A stretch of 64,000 bases of DNA from Flavobacteriales bacterium (GCA_016721005.1 JADKJM010000007.1:62001-126000), one strand, 5' to 3'. Shown: positions 24,825-34,882, numbered from the stretch's first letter. Notes: generated by a model from the letters alone, not told the origin. Numbers and translations: made by a program.

Positions 24825-25871
24825 TCAGAAACTGAGCCGGATGCCCACGCTGTGGAAGCCGGAGAATGGATTCGTGGTGCGGTAGCCGTAGTCAATGGCC
24901 ACTGCGGATTTCTTCTCCGCACCGAACGGGAAGTCCACGCTGACCCCTGCGGAGGGACCGGTGAACCACGTCGCCCGATCATTGCCGGTGACATCCTTCT
25001 CGTAAAGGTATCCCCCACGGATGTGGACCATCTTGCGGAACGCGTATTCCACCCCGACCACACCCTGATCGCGTGTGAAGGAATTGGAAACGAATGTTCC
25101 TGCGAAGGTGATCCGGTGCGTTTCGCTGATGTTCAGGTCGTACGCGGCTCCGATGTTCAACAGTGATGGGATCTCGAACCTGCCCGAACGCTGCTGGAGC
25201 GTGAGCTGATCGCTACCCGTGGTCAACAACCCCTGCACCGCCAGACCGTCGCCGGAGAATTGCATGGCGGGCCCGACATTCTTCAGCGAAATACCGAAGT
25301 GGATGTTATCCGTTTCGCCGGTGACGTAGTGGATGCCGGCATCGAAGCAGATCCCTTGCGTGCGCACGTTCGAGGTGGATTCCGATACCACCCGGATCAG
25401 GATACCGCCGAAGATGCTGTTCGAGAAAGCCTTCGAATAGGCGATCCCGATATTGGCCAAGCTCGGCTTGAACCCACCGCGACCACCTTCCGGGTTGTCA
25501 ATGGTGGTCACCTCCAATTCGCCAAAGGACATCGTGGTGGCTGTTACCCCGAGTACGCCCGATGCGCCCAGCTTCTGCGCGAAACCAACGCTGTTCACCG
25601 ACATATCCGCCGCCGGGATCCGCGTGTTGGAAAAGAGCACCTCGGTCTTGTTCACCAAGGACAGGCCCGCCACATTGCCGAACATGGCCTCGACACCACG
25701 GACGCTCGCCGTGTTGGCCAAGCCCCACCCGGAGGATCGTGCCCACGGATTGAGCAACAGTTGCGTGGCACCCGCCGACCCGGCGCGGTCGGGGTTCCCG
25801 GCGAAGGCCAGGCTGCTGAATAGAACGGCTCCTGTGGCCAGTGCCGTCCGTATGTTCATCGATCGCTTCAT
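24825..25871 (-). CDS. PorV/PorQ-family outer-membrane protein
   Basis: A 348-residue protein with a signal peptide (MKRSMNIRTALATGAVLFSSLAFA) and alternating strands ending in Phe (VGIRLSF), as expected for an outer-membrane barrel. The early segment SAGATQLLLNPWARSSGWGLANTAS, EAMFGNVAGLS and the TRIPAADMSVNSVGFAQ strand match the PorV/PorQ family, in which PorV shuttles type IX cargo from the translocon to the attachment complex. It is the last gene of an operon with a TonB receptor and a 1373-residue secreted protein, so it is probably a locus-specific paralogue rather than the housekeeping PorV. Confidence 0.85.
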   Translation of the reverse strand: MKRSMNIRTALATGAVLFSSLAFAGNPDRAGSAGATQLLLNPWARSSGWGLANTASVRGVEAMFGNVAGLSLVNKTEVLFSNTRIPAADMSVNSVGFAQKLGASGVLGVTATTMSFGELEVTTIDNPEGGRGGFKPSLANIGIAYSKAFSNSIFGGILIRVVSESTSNVRTQGICFDAGIHYVTGETDNIHFGISLKNVGPAMQFSGDGLAVQGLLTTGSDQLTLQQRSGRFEIPSLLNIGAAYDLNISETHRITFAGTFVSNSFTRDQGVVGVEYAFRKMVHIRGGYLYEKDVTGNDRATWFTGPSAGVSVDFPFGAEKKSAVAIDYGYRTTNPFSGFHSVGIRLSF

Positions 25872-25898
25872 GTCCGTGCTTCGGTTCGTCGGTTCGTC

Positions 25899-28800
25899 CT
25901 AGAAGTTCTGTAGGTCCAGCGGGCGCAATACCCCGAACCACTTGATCACCTTCTCTCCCACGCCCGGTACTTCGATGTGGCAGATGTACACGCCACCCGA
26001 GATCGGGATGCTATTCGTGTTCTTCAGGTCCCAATCCAGGAAGGTGAGCGAATTGTCCTTGCGATACTTCCGCACCAGTGTACCGCTCACCGTGTAGATG
26101 GAGATGTTGCAGACCTGTGGCAGGTTGATGAACTTGACCCGGTTGTCCAAACGCGAGGTCTCGTATCCGCTGAATGCGTAGTACGGATTCGGGACGATGT
26201 TGATCTCGGGGAGGAAGTCCTCCACCGCCGCTGTTACGCCGGTGCCGGTCGCATAGCCTCCGGTACCGAAGGTGTACAAAGGCAGGCCATTGTTGCGCTC
26301 GGGCACGATCGGATCCGGAGCTCCATTGTAGTTCACATAGGACTTGTACGGCTTCGCCACATTGAGGCGGATGCGCACATCGGTGCCCAGGAATTCGGTT
26401 CCGTAAAGGGTGATCGCACTACCCACCCAGCACAGTCCACGGAACACCTTCAAGCGGGACTGGCCGCCTGCTGGCAGGGTGTTGTAGATGTAGCTGCCCT
26501 GATCATAGAGGGGAACACGATCCGCGTTGTTGCTCTGGCGGCGGTCATTCTTGAATACGTAGATCCAGTGGCTACCACCGAAGTAGGCCGCATTCGGGCC
26601 GCTGGCGATCTCGGAATTCGGGTTCCAGATCATATCCCGGCCGATGTCGCCACCCCAGTAACTGTTCTCGCCATAGGCCATGTTCAAGCGCTCGCCCGTC
26701 TCCAGGTCGATGGCATAGCCCGGGAACCAACCCATGCCATTCGCTCCGGTCAGTTGGGCCTCGCTCTCATTGCAACCGGATGTACCGGATCTGCGTCCGT
26801 TCTTGTCGATGCTCGCATCATCACGCAAGGTCAACTTGGCGGCATCGCCCATGTTGAGGTTCACGTCCGCTTCCTCTTCCAGCACCACACATCGTGTCCA
26901 CTTGCTCTTATCCGCAGTGATCACCACCTGTACACTCGGGATCTCGTTGATCCGGCTGATGGCCATGCTCTGGTTCACATCCTGTGAAGCTCCTGGCTGG
27001 AATGGAGCTTCGCCCACCAACGGCCACGGGGCCCAGGTACCTCCAAGGATCTTCTCATAGGTCTGCAGGTCATCCTTACCCACGCGATCACTGTAGATCG
27101 CCGGGGTGTTGGTCTCATCCACGAACGCGCCGGAGCGGATCCAGTTGAAGGGACTCTCGCCCTCGGCATCCGGAATACCCGTGAGCCAGGCCTTTGCCGG
27201 ATCCGCGAAGGTCATCGAACCCGAACCGATCGGTGGCGTGTACTCATTGGTGTAGAAGTGCTGGCCAATGGTGACCGAGATCCCCAATTGCGGATACAGT
27301 TGCTCGTAGGCCAGGTTGATCGCACGGTCCGAGTCGATCGAATCCGAACTGGTCGTGGCTGGCAGGCGGACAAGCGTGTAATACGCATCGTCCAGGTTGT
27401 TCGGGGTGATCGAATCGCGGAACCACACTTCGAATTGCTGGTCCGGTACGCGCAATGGATCCACCACTTTCACATCGATGGGACCCAGACCGCTCTTGTA
27501 GGTGATCTGGTCCTTCCGCCAAGGCACATTCGCCACGATCGCGTTCTCGGAGGCTGCGTTCAATGCGATCTCCAAACCGCCATTGCCCTGGCCCTCGAGG
27601 CGGGTTACCGGCAAGCGATCGCCATAGTTCGCATTCTGCACGGTGCCTCCGGCTTGCGGGTTCGGCTTGTGCGGAATGCCCACGTAGGTGCGAATGGCAC
27701 CGAACGCTGCCTTACGACCGGCCACGTACGGGAAGGCCTGACCGGTGTAGCTCTGTCCACCGGACAAGGGGTCGGTGGTGACCACGAACTGCTCGTATTT
27801 GTTGTAGCCGTAAGCCAGTGCGATGTAGTAGTAGGACTTGAAGTTCACCAGCGCAGGATCGCCTTGAGCGAACTTGTCACTGGTGAGGCGGATCGCGTGC
27901 ATGATCCCTTGATCGGTTCCATGCACCATTTCCGTGGGCACTACTTGCTGCAACGTTTCGCTGAACGGGTAGTTGATGATCTGCCCGATCCCATCCGGCA
28001 CATCACCTTGGTACACCAAGCGCGCCAACTCGATGTTGTCCAGATCGGCAACGCTCGCATCGGCGTTCTTCATCTGGAAGATCTTGTAGCCCTGGAACTT
28101 GTACTCCCGGTCATAAGGAGGTCCACCATTGCCATTGTCCAGCGGGATGATCGGATCCACCTCGCGGTAGTTCTCACCCTCGTTGTTGCTGCCCTGTGGG
28201 TTGGTGACGTACAGGATCAATTCGCGGTCCAATTCACGGATCGTGAGGTCCGGTGCATCCGGGCCGTCCAGGATCTTGAAGCAGTTGTCGAACAGGGCTT
28301 GCGCCTTGTCATCCGCAACGCGCAAGGGTCCTAAGCTGCTCGCGGCACCACCCGTTTGGGAACGTGCCCATACCACACCCACGGTAATGTTGTTGAATGC
28401 TCCGGCTTCCAAGGTGAACGGTCCGGCGCTCTGCACGAAACGACGGTCGGGTTGCGTGGGGGTCGGCTGGGTTTCGGACCAAGGTGATTGGGGGACGCAT
28501 CCGGTTCCCCAACCCACCGGATCGCTAGTGCCGGGGAACATGTAGTACGCGCGCACCGCATTCGGGTCCTCGCTGTATCCGTTGCCACCATAGGTCTGCG
28601 GTACACCGTTCTTCCAGATGCTTCGCAGGTAGTTGTAGAAGTGACCGGCCACACTTGGATCGGTCATGCTCGTGTTCGAGGACTCCCGGTTGAAGTAGAT
28701 ATACGCACGCATACCGAAGCGCTCGTTGTCCACCACGCCATCGCCGTAGCCGATACCGATGCCCTTGTACGGGATACCGTTCACAGCAGGGTCCGCTGCC

Positions 28801-30020
28801 GTTTGGCAATCAAAGATGTCATTGTAGGTCTGCGGTCCAGGGTTGTCCATGTTGTCGGAATCCTGGAAGGGTCCCTCGAAGAAGTCGATACCCACAGCTG
28901 GTGGAGGAGGCGAAGGACCACCATACCCTACCGAACCCAAGCACCCTACATCCACGTCCTGCCAATTGTACACGTAACCCAAGCCGCGGCGAACATCGCA
29001 ACCCGCGAAATCGTCGTTGGAACAACCCAGGTCCGGGTCCACGAAGTGGCCGAAATAGGTATCGGTCAAGGTCTGGGACGCCCAGTTGATGACCGTGTAG
29101 TTGTAGAAGGTCATGTTATTGATCTCGTTGTTCGCGCTGAAGGCGAACGCCTGTGCGCGTACCTCGAGGCCGATGGGCTGGCCTTGGGTCTCCGTGTGGA
29201 CATCGCCCTTGTCGTTGAAGATCCAGAAGATGTTGAAGTCTCCGAAGAGCGGCACGGGATCCTCACGCAATTTGTTCTTGCAATCCTCCACGGTCTGGTC
29301 GAACCCATAATCCGGGAAGTCGCCCGAGTACGGATCGTAGTTCCCGTCCTGGTTGTAATCAAAGAAGGGAGCGAGGTAGAGATCCTGACCGGCTTCCACG
29401 TCTCCGATAGCGGGCCATTGCGTAAAGGCGAGCGGCACGGAATAGCCATCCGGGAACAGGGATGCGATGCATGCCGGATCACCATTGCAATTCCTCCATG
29501 CCAAATGTGCCTCGGCCTGTGCGCGCGTGGTCGTCCAGAACTTGTCGTACTCGTTGCAGACCTCTGGAGAGGTGGAGGCGTCGGCCGTGTTCAACGGGCC
29601 GGGCCAGAAATCATTTCCGTTCTGGCGGTAAAGCACCGCTGCGATCTTCAGCTGGCCGGATGAGGACAGGCCACCCATCCACAAACCACCGGCGTAGATA
29701 GCGTTCGGACCGGAGAAGTCCTCCGTCTTGGGCACCTCATAACCCGGCCGACTGGAGCTACGCCGCTGCCACATGTTACCTCCATTCTCGATCACCGCAC
29801 GCACGTTGTTGAACGCGAGCTGCGTGAGTTGGGAGGCCGGAGCACACGCCGCAGCCTTGGCACCACCTGCGGCACCCCGCTGGTTCGCAGCGCCGTTACC
29901 GGACGGTGGCGGGTTCCACGCCAAAGCCGTGAGGCCCATGGCTAGAGACAGGCTCAGAGCGAATGTTCTGGTAGGAATTGCTCTTGGGTTGCCTTTCATC
30001 GTCGTTCGTTGTGCGTTCAT
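25899..30020 (-). CDS. 1373-residue secreted protein of the TonB-PorV-like operon
   Basis: The very large exported protein starts at ATG 30018-30020, whose A is shared with the stop of the TonB gene (TGATG); an alternative ATG lies seven codons inside. A signal peptide runs to about residue 35 (FALSLSLAMGLTALAWN). The body is beta-rich with many Asn, Asp and aromatic residues, repeated DYNQDGNYDPYSGDFPDYGFD-like Asp-rich loops near 225-245 and several Cys. The C-terminal 110 residues (PEINIVPNPYYAFSGYETSRLDNRV, then ISIYTVSGTLVRKYRKDN and GGVYICHIEVPG) resemble an FlgD-like or type IX end domain, but the final residues LRPLDLQNF are not the usual basic tail. No enzyme motif is recognised. Confidence 0.8.
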   Translation of the reverse strand: MNAQRTTMKGNPRAIPTRTFALSLSLAMGLTALAWNPPPSGNGAANQRGAAGGAKAAACAPASQLTQLAFNNVRAVIENGGNMWQRRSSSRPGYEVPKTEDFSGPNAIYAGGLWMGGLSSSGQLKIAAVLYRQNGNDFWPGPLNTADASTSPEVCNEYDKFWTTTRAQAEAHLAWRNCNGDPACIASLFPDGYSVPLAFTQWPAIGDVEAGQDLYLAPFFDYNQDGNYDPYSGDFPDYGFDQTVEDCKNKLREDPVPLFGDFNIFWIFNDKGDVHTETQGQPIGLEVRAQAFAFSANNEINNMTFYNYTVINWASQTLTDTYFGHFVDPDLGCSNDDFAGCDVRRGLGYVYNWQDVDVGCLGSVGYGGPSPPPPAVGIDFFEGPFQDSDNMDNPGPQTYNDIFDCQTAADPAVNGIPYKGIGIGYGDGVVDNERFGMRAYIYFNRESSNTSMTDPSVAGHFYNYLRSIWKNGVPQTYGGNGYSEDPNAVRAYYMFPGTSDPVGWGTGCVPQSPWSETQPTPTQPDRRFVQSAGPFTLEAGAFNNITVGVVWARSQTGGAASSLGPLRVADDKAQALFDNCFKILDGPDAPDLTIRELDRELILYVTNPQGSNNEGENYREVDPIIPLDNGNGGPPYDREYKFQGYKIFQMKNADASVADLDNIELARLVYQGDVPDGIGQIINYPFSETLQQVVPTEMVHGTDQGIMHAIRLTSDKFAQGDPALVNFKSYYYIALAYGYNKYEQFVVTTDPLSGGQSYTGQAFPYVAGRKAAFGAIRTYVGIPHKPNPQAGGTVQNANYGDRLPVTRLEGQGNGGLEIALNAASENAIVANVPWRKDQITYKSGLGPIDVKVVDPLRVPDQQFEVWFRDSITPNNLDDAYYTLVRLPATTSSDSIDSDRAINLAYEQLYPQLGISVTIGQHFYTNEYTPPIGSGSMTFADPAKAWLTGIPDAEGESPFNWIRSGAFVDETNTPAIYSDRVGKDDLQTYEKILGGTWAPWPLVGEAPFQPGASQDVNQSMAISRINEIPSVQVVITADKSKWTRCVVLEEEADVNLNMGDAAKLTLRDDASIDKNGRRSGTSGCNESEAQLTGANGMGWFPGYAIDLETGERLNMAYGENSYWGGDIGRDMIWNPNSEIASGPNAAYFGGSHWIYVFKNDRRQSNNADRVPLYDQGSYIYNTLPAGGQSRLKVFRGLCWVGSAITLYGTEFLGTDVRIRLNVAKPYKSYVNYNGAPDPIVPERNNGLPLYTFGTGGYATGTGVTAAVEDFLPEINIVPNPYYAFSGYETSRLDNRVKFINLPQVCNISIYTVSGTLVRKYRKDNSLTFLDWDLKNTNSIPISGGVYICHIEVPGVGEKVIKWFGVLRPLDLQNF

Positions 30021-33000
30021 CAGAAATCGAATCGAACACCCAGACGCATGGTGCGTGGTGCACCATAATTGCCCGGGGAATTGACCTTCACATTGTAGAT
30101 GTCACGGTACGCATCGGGATCGATCTGTGTGCGGTCCGTGAGTTGTGCCAGATAACCGTCGTTGTTCGGGGAACCCGTGTAGCGGTAAGCGCCCACGATG
30201 TTCTCGGTGTTGAACACGTTGGTGATCAGGAAGTAGATGTTCAGGTTGGCACTCTTCGCCTTGTCACCATCGGATCCACCGAAGCTGAGCGGGATGTCCC
30301 GATCGATCTGCATATCCGTAGTGAACTGCCATGGCAAGCGGGCACCGTTCAGCGTTCCCTCCAACTGGTAGTTGCTCGCATCCGTCGCCTCGTTCACCAC
30401 TTGCGAACTGCGGCTGTATGGCGTACCACTGCCCAGGATGCTCACCACGTTCACACCGGTGCGCTGGAAGATGGGCTTGCCGAAGAGCATGGGGCCATTG
30501 TAATCCTTGCCACCACCATAGCGGAAGTCGAAGGTGGTCTGGAACCGGTGGCGCTGATCGAAATCGAGAGGGGAGATCGTGCGCAGGTTCGGCTGGCCGC
30601 TGTTGATCAGGTTGATCCCGGTGTTCGGACCTGAACCCGTACCATCGGCGAACTGGAGGGTGTAGCTGGCACGCATCCACACGTTCCCTGTTCGGCGCAG
30701 ATCGAAGGTGGTGGTGAAGCCCTTTACCGTTCCGAAGTCGAAGTTGTCGTAGGTGCGGTAATCACGTGGCCACGCGTTCAGCACGTTGCGGACCTGGATC
30801 TGGTCGCGCAGTTCACGGTAGAAGGCGGACAGCTTCAGTGAGGAGGATTTGCTCAGCACTTGCTGGAAGCCCAATTCGTAGTCGATGGTCTTCGTAGGCT
30901 TCAGTGCCGGATTCGTCAAGACGTTACCGGTCTGCTGCTGGTACGCGGTGTTCAGCAGGTCAAGGCGCGATTGGCCCGCGTTCGGGCGTTGGGTCAATAC
31001 GTCGTAGTGCGCGAAGAACACCGCCTCGTCACTGATCGGGAACGAGAAGGCCACACGCGGCATCACGTTGATGACCGGGGTGTAATCCTCGAAGGCGGAA
31101 CGGCGAAGCTTGCTGCCGGACAGATCGCCATCCTCATTCTGACCACCGACCAGATACGGCTTGATCTGGCCACCTTCCTGGATCGAGTTACCATCATTCA
31201 ATTCCACACCGGTAGCGCTGTACCAGGTGTCGCCATCGCGGTAGCCCTTCACCGCATTCGGCTGCGCGAAATTGTCCACGTAAACCACGAAGTCGCTGCC
31301 GATGTTGCTCGGGCGGTTCGCCAGGATGTTGCGGATGTTCCCATCAGGAACGGCATCACCCGCTTTGTAAGCCTCGCGGAAGAGGTACTTGTCCTTCAGG
31401 ATATTCTGGTTCGCGTCGTACCGGTCCACACGCACACCCACATTGAAGATGATGTCGTCGAAGGCGAACTTGTCCATGACATAACCGGCCATGTAGATCG
31501 GCTGGAAGGGCGCCTGCTGGCGGGTGAACACGCCGCGGTCATCCTTGGCCGTGAAGAACTCATCGAAGGTCGGCTTCCGCGTAAGCAGGTTACCGAGGTA
31601 GTCATAGCCTACATAAGTGACCTGTGAGTTGCCCACATTGATCAACTCGTCCGGACTGAACATATCCAGCGCGAAGGTGCTCGGGTCGAGGGCATCCACG
31701 TCGATGAAATCGCTTCCATTCGGGTTCAGGCCCAAGCGGCTGCGCAGATTGCGATCAAAGAAGGTCTGGTCATTGCCGACCAACCGATCATAGATATGGA
31801 AGGGGAAGTTGCTACCCGGGATCTCGATGATGGACTGCGGGGGCAAGCTGTCCGGCGTCCAGTTGCGCAAGTGGAAGTTGGTCAGACCACGTGCGCGGGT
31901 CCACAACCCGATCGGCGCGAGGTCATACCGACGCTGGGTCAATTGCTCGTATTCCACACCCACACTCACTGCGTGCTGGCCGATGTCGGCACTTCCTAAC
32001 GCGGTGAAGCGGATCTGGTCGTTGCGGCGCTTGCGGAACTCGGCACCATCGGGATCATCGATGAAGCCCATGTTGTTCCACATGTTGTACAAGGCGGCTG
32101 GGCGATCACCATTCCACAGCACACCACGGCGCTGGGTCTCGGTGAAGTCCTGGTAGTAACCCAAGTAACCCGGGGGGGTGAAATCGAATCCGACCAAACG
32201 GGCGAGCGGATATTGCTCGTGGGGCAGTGCGTTGAAGTAGAACGAGTTCAAGCCGGCCATGTCCGGGTTCTGCGATCCGGGTGTGAAGGCCACGAGCGTA
32301 TCACGCTCACCGGTCTGCACCCAACGCGTATCCCGCAATTCGAACTGTGGCGCACGATAGGTCACGAATTTGCCGACGTAGCCGTAGTCGAAGACGTTGT
32401 CACCGTGGACGTAGTCCTCCACCTTGTTCTGGTAGCGACTGTAGTCCAACTGCAGGCTGTAGAACGCGTTCTTGATCGTGGATGCTTTTTCCTCTTCCGC
32501 TGTACGGTTGATGAATCGCTGGGTGAACTTGATGTAGGTCCTCCACGTGCTTTCCTTGACACGGATATTGTGCTCGGCGTTCAACAGCGCGTTCCGGCGG
32601 TTATAGTTCTGGCGGTTGCCATAATCCAGGGACCCACCCACCGTGAGGTTGATGGTCGGCGTGGTGGTGATATCGATCTTGCCCGAAGCCAAGTAGCTGG
32701 TCTGGCCCGCATTCTGGCGGGTCTTCAGGGTCTGGATGTCCCCTGTACGAAGAAAGGCGCTGTTATAAGCCATCGCTACATCCCCACCGATGTTGAGGAT
32801 CCGTGCCGGATCGGCACGCAAGGCATCCTGGACCGCGGGGTTCACGCGCACATCACCGATGTAGCTCGGTGATCCATCCACTACGTTGGTGTACTGTCCG
32901 GAGAAGAAGAAGCCGATCAGCGGCTTGGTCTTGTTCCCTACACTATCCTTCTTGAAGAGGATCGGGCCGCTCAGGCTCGCTTCCGCTTGGTTGAAGCCAT

Positions 33001-33778
33001 AATGGTCAAGGCCCACCACATCCGTGATGTCCTTGCCGGATTTGAAGCCGGAGGAAAGAAGTTCAACGCCTCCGAAGAAATTGCGGCTCGGGCCACGGGT
33101 GGTGATGTTGATCAGACCACCGGTCACGTCGCCATAGTTCGCAGGAACACCACCGGTGATCACCTGTACTTCCTCGATCGCGCTCTTGGGAAGACCGACA
33201 CCCGCACCGGCCGGCACCTTCACCCCGTCGATATAATAGTAGGTCGATTCCGACCGTGAACCGCGGATGCTGATCCCACCGCCGGTCCCCGCATCACTCG
33301 CACCAGCCACCGTGGTGGCAATGGAGTTGGCCGAACGACCCGGCATCTTGGCGATCTGGTCACGCGTCACCGTTCCGCCGGAAGCTCCACCATCCTTCTG
33401 GATCAGGGGAACAGTGTATTGCACCACCTCGAATTCCTTCAGTTCGATACCCGAACTGAGCTGCATGTTCAGGAAGGTGATGATGTTGCTGTTCACCACG
33501 ACGCCCACTTGCTTGTAGGGTTGATACCCGACATAGCTCACCACCACATCATAGGTGCCCGGATCGATGGGCTTGATGAAGTAGTTGCCATCGAAGTCGG
33601 TCGCACCACCGGTCACTTGCGAGCCGCGGCTCTCGATCACGATGTTCACGAAGGGGAGCGGCTCCCCGGACTTCTTATCAGTGATCTTGCCCTTGAGACT
33701 ACCGGTACCCACTTGGGCGTGTACCGATAACACTCCGATCAAACAAAGGGCGACTGAGGAGAATAGCCTTCTCACCAT
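30020..33778 (-). CDS. Large TonB-dependent outer-membrane receptor
   Basis: The 1252-residue receptor starts at ATG 33776-33778 with signal peptide MVRRLFSSVALCLIGVLSVHAQ. Residues 28-115 are a carboxypeptidase-regulatory-like domain (GKITDKKSGEPLPFVNIVIE). Residues 125-235 form the plug: IRGSRSESTYYYIDGVKVP and VQVITGGVPANYGDVTGGLINITTRG. The rest is a 22-strand-type barrel that ends RTMRLGVRFDF. No SusD partner follows; instead the next genes encode a giant secreted protein and a PorV-like protein. The substrate is unknown. Coupling to the next gene by TGATG argues that all three act together. Confidence 0.93.
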   Translation of the reverse strand: MVRRLFSSVALCLIGVLSVHAQVGTGSLKGKITDKKSGEPLPFVNIVIESRGSQVTGGATDFDGNYFIKPIDPGTYDVVVSYVGYQPYKQVGVVVNSNIITFLNMQLSSGIELKEFEVVQYTVPLIQKDGGASGGTVTRDQIAKMPGRSANSIATTVAGASDAGTGGGISIRGSRSESTYYYIDGVKVPAGAGVGLPKSAIEEVQVITGGVPANYGDVTGGLINITTRGPSRNFFGGVELLSSGFKSGKDITDVVGLDHYGFNQAEASLSGPILFKKDSVGNKTKPLIGFFFSGQYTNVVDGSPSYIGDVRVNPAVQDALRADPARILNIGGDVAMAYNSAFLRTGDIQTLKTRQNAGQTSYLASGKIDITTTPTINLTVGGSLDYGNRQNYNRRNALLNAEHNIRVKESTWRTYIKFTQRFINRTAEEEKASTIKNAFYSLQLDYSRYQNKVEDYVHGDNVFDYGYVGKFVTYRAPQFELRDTRWVQTGERDTLVAFTPGSQNPDMAGLNSFYFNALPHEQYPLARLVGFDFTPPGYLGYYQDFTETQRRGVLWNGDRPAALYNMWNNMGFIDDPDGAEFRKRRNDQIRFTALGSADIGQHAVSVGVEYEQLTQRRYDLAPIGLWTRARGLTNFHLRNWTPDSLPPQSIIEIPGSNFPFHIYDRLVGNDQTFFDRNLRSRLGLNPNGSDFIDVDALDPSTFALDMFSPDELINVGNSQVTYVGYDYLGNLLTRKPTFDEFFTAKDDRGVFTRQQAPFQPIYMAGYVMDKFAFDDIIFNVGVRVDRYDANQNILKDKYLFREAYKAGDAVPDGNIRNILANRPSNIGSDFVVYVDNFAQPNAVKGYRDGDTWYSATGVELNDGNSIQEGGQIKPYLVGGQNEDGDLSGSKLRRSAFEDYTPVINVMPRVAFSFPISDEAVFFAHYDVLTQRPNAGQSRLDLLNTAYQQQTGNVLTNPALKPTKTIDYELGFQQVLSKSSSLKLSAFYRELRDQIQVRNVLNAWPRDYRTYDNFDFGTVKGFTTTFDLRRTGNVWMRASYTLQFADGTGSGPNTGINLINSGQPNLRTISPLDFDQRHRFQTTFDFRYGGGKDYNGPMLFGKPIFQRTGVNVVSILGSGTPYSRSSQVVNEATDASNYQLEGTLNGARLPWQFTTDMQIDRDIPLSFGGSDGDKAKSANLNIYFLITNVFNTENIVGAYRYTGSPNNDGYLAQLTDRTQIDPDAYRDIYNVKVNSPGNYGAPRTMRLGVRFDF

Positions 33779-33824
33779 CAACGGTCAGGTTTTACGTTCT
33801 GCTTTACTACGCAACGAGGGGGCG

Positions 33825-33832
33825 TAAATATA
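33825..33832 (-). promoter_or_regulatory. Possible promoter of the TonB-PorV-like operon
   Basis: TATATTTA on the minus strand resembles TAnnTTTG with a final mismatch, about 47 bases before the ATG at 33778. The gap to the next gene, up to 34026, shows no other coding sequence. Confidence 0.4.
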
Positions 33833-34026
33833 GAAAAGGAACGCTTCGGCAAACTTTTCGGAATACCGCGACTGACGGCCATTTCCGAGGGTTTTGCAGG
33901 ATCGTGTACAACTGGCGTGATCATCCGGGTGCGTATTGTTCCGTTGTGCGTGCAAGATACCGGCGCCGGCCGCAGCGCGGTTCACTTCGCCCACCCAACC
34001 TTTCGTGATTCTATACAGGTCCGATC

Positions 34027-34326
34027 CTACCGTTTACGCGAGAATAAGCGCGTGAAGAAGCTATCGCGATGCCGACCGCTGCCCCCACGATCCGCACGCC
34101 GGAAATGCTGCTTCATCCGCTTGCGCGTGGCCTTGTCCTGGATGTCCAGTTGGCGCTTCCGGTCGGTCTTCACCTTCTTCTTGGCGGCGGTCCTGTCCTC
34201 CTTTGCTTTCTTGGCCAGGATCTTCTCCTGCTTGCGCTGGCTGATGCCTTCCTCTTGGGCATGCACGATGGCAGGCCCCGCACTTAGGGTCAACAAAAGC
34301 AACCATCTGAGGATCGATGCACGCAT
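34027..34326 (-). CDS. Small secreted basic protein
   Basis: A 99-residue product from ATG 34324-34326 has a signal peptide (MRASILRWLLLLTLSAGPAIVHAQ) and then an almost uninterrupted run of Lys, Arg, Glu and Gln that should form one long charged helix. The end is RDSFFTRLFSRKR. It has no Cys or known motif. Such short, highly basic periplasmic proteins occur in many Bacteroidota and are uncharacterised. It is divergent from the lipoprotein gene at 34397. Confidence 0.7.
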   Translation of the reverse strand: MRASILRWLLLLTLSAGPAIVHAQEEGISQRKQEKILAKKAKEDRTAAKKKVKTDRKRQLDIQDKATRKRMKQHFRRADRGGSGRHRDSFFTRLFSRKR

Positions 34327-34367
34327 CACTGCAAGATTAACGATCCCGAAGGCGATGGTCACAACAC

Positions 34368-34375
34368 TAACTTCG
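34368..34375 (+). promoter_or_regulatory. TAnnTTyG promoter box, Rieske-like lipoprotein
   Basis: TAACTTCG lies 21 bases before the ATG at 34397. Confidence 0.5.
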
Positions 34376-34396
34376 CCCGTGCCACGTTCCAAGACC

Positions 34397-34831
34397 ATGT
34401 TCCGCCCTTTCCGCAAGGCCCTTCCCATCGTGCTGGTTGGCACGTTGGTTCTGGCACCGGGGTGCCGCAAGGCGAAACCGGGTGGGATCCCGCCGGTCAC
34501 TGTGGACATCAGTATCAATGTGAACAACCCGTCCTATGCCGACCTTGCCGTGCCGGGTGGTTGGTTGTACATGAGCGGTGGATCACAAGGACTCATCGTG
34601 TATCGGGTCAGCAACAACGAATTCGTGGCCATGGACCGGCACTGCCCATACCAGGCCCAGGACCTCTGCCGCGTGTACGTGGATGACTCCGAAGTGATCG
34701 CGCGGGATACCGCCTGTTGCCATTCCGCTTTCGTCATCACGGATGGCAGTGTGGTGGAAGGTCCGGCAGCGCTGAACCTCCAGCGGTACAACACCACCTT
34801 CAACGGCACCACATTGCGGATCTACAATTGA
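34397..34831 (+). CDS. Rieske-like lipoprotein with altered cluster ligands
   Basis: The 144-residue protein has a basic-hydrophobic start and a likely lipobox (VLAPGC, Cys23), so it should be membrane-anchored in the periplasm. The rest resembles small Rieske-fold lipoproteins of Bacteroidota: PGGWLYMSGGSQGLIVYRVSNNEFVAMDRHCPYQ, then DTACCHSAFVITDGSVVEGPA. A Rieske 2Fe-2S site needs CxH and CxxH. Here the first reads CPY (His replaced by Tyr) and the second reads ACCH (the ligand Cys position is Ala), so at least two of the four ligands appear changed. The fold assignment is moderately sure; electron transfer by a normal cluster is doubtful. Confidence 0.65.
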   Translation: MFRPFRKALPIVLVGTLVLAPGCRKAKPGGIPPVTVDISINVNNPSYADLAVPGGWLYMSGGSQGLIVYRVSNNEFVAMDRHCPYQAQDLCRVYVDDSEVIARDTACCHSAFVITDGSVVEGPAALNLQRYNTTFNGTTLRIYN

Positions 34832-34856
34832 ACCTCGCTTCCATACAGGAAATGAA

Positions 34857-34882
34857 GAACGCCCGGCTGATGGCCGGGCGTT
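34857..34882. terminator. Bidirectional terminator between the Rieske-like gene and ahcY
   Basis: GAACGCCCGGC pairs with GCCGGGCGTTC around a short TGATG loop. It lies between the convergent stop codons at 34831 and 34903 and can serve both transcripts. Confidence 0.8.
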
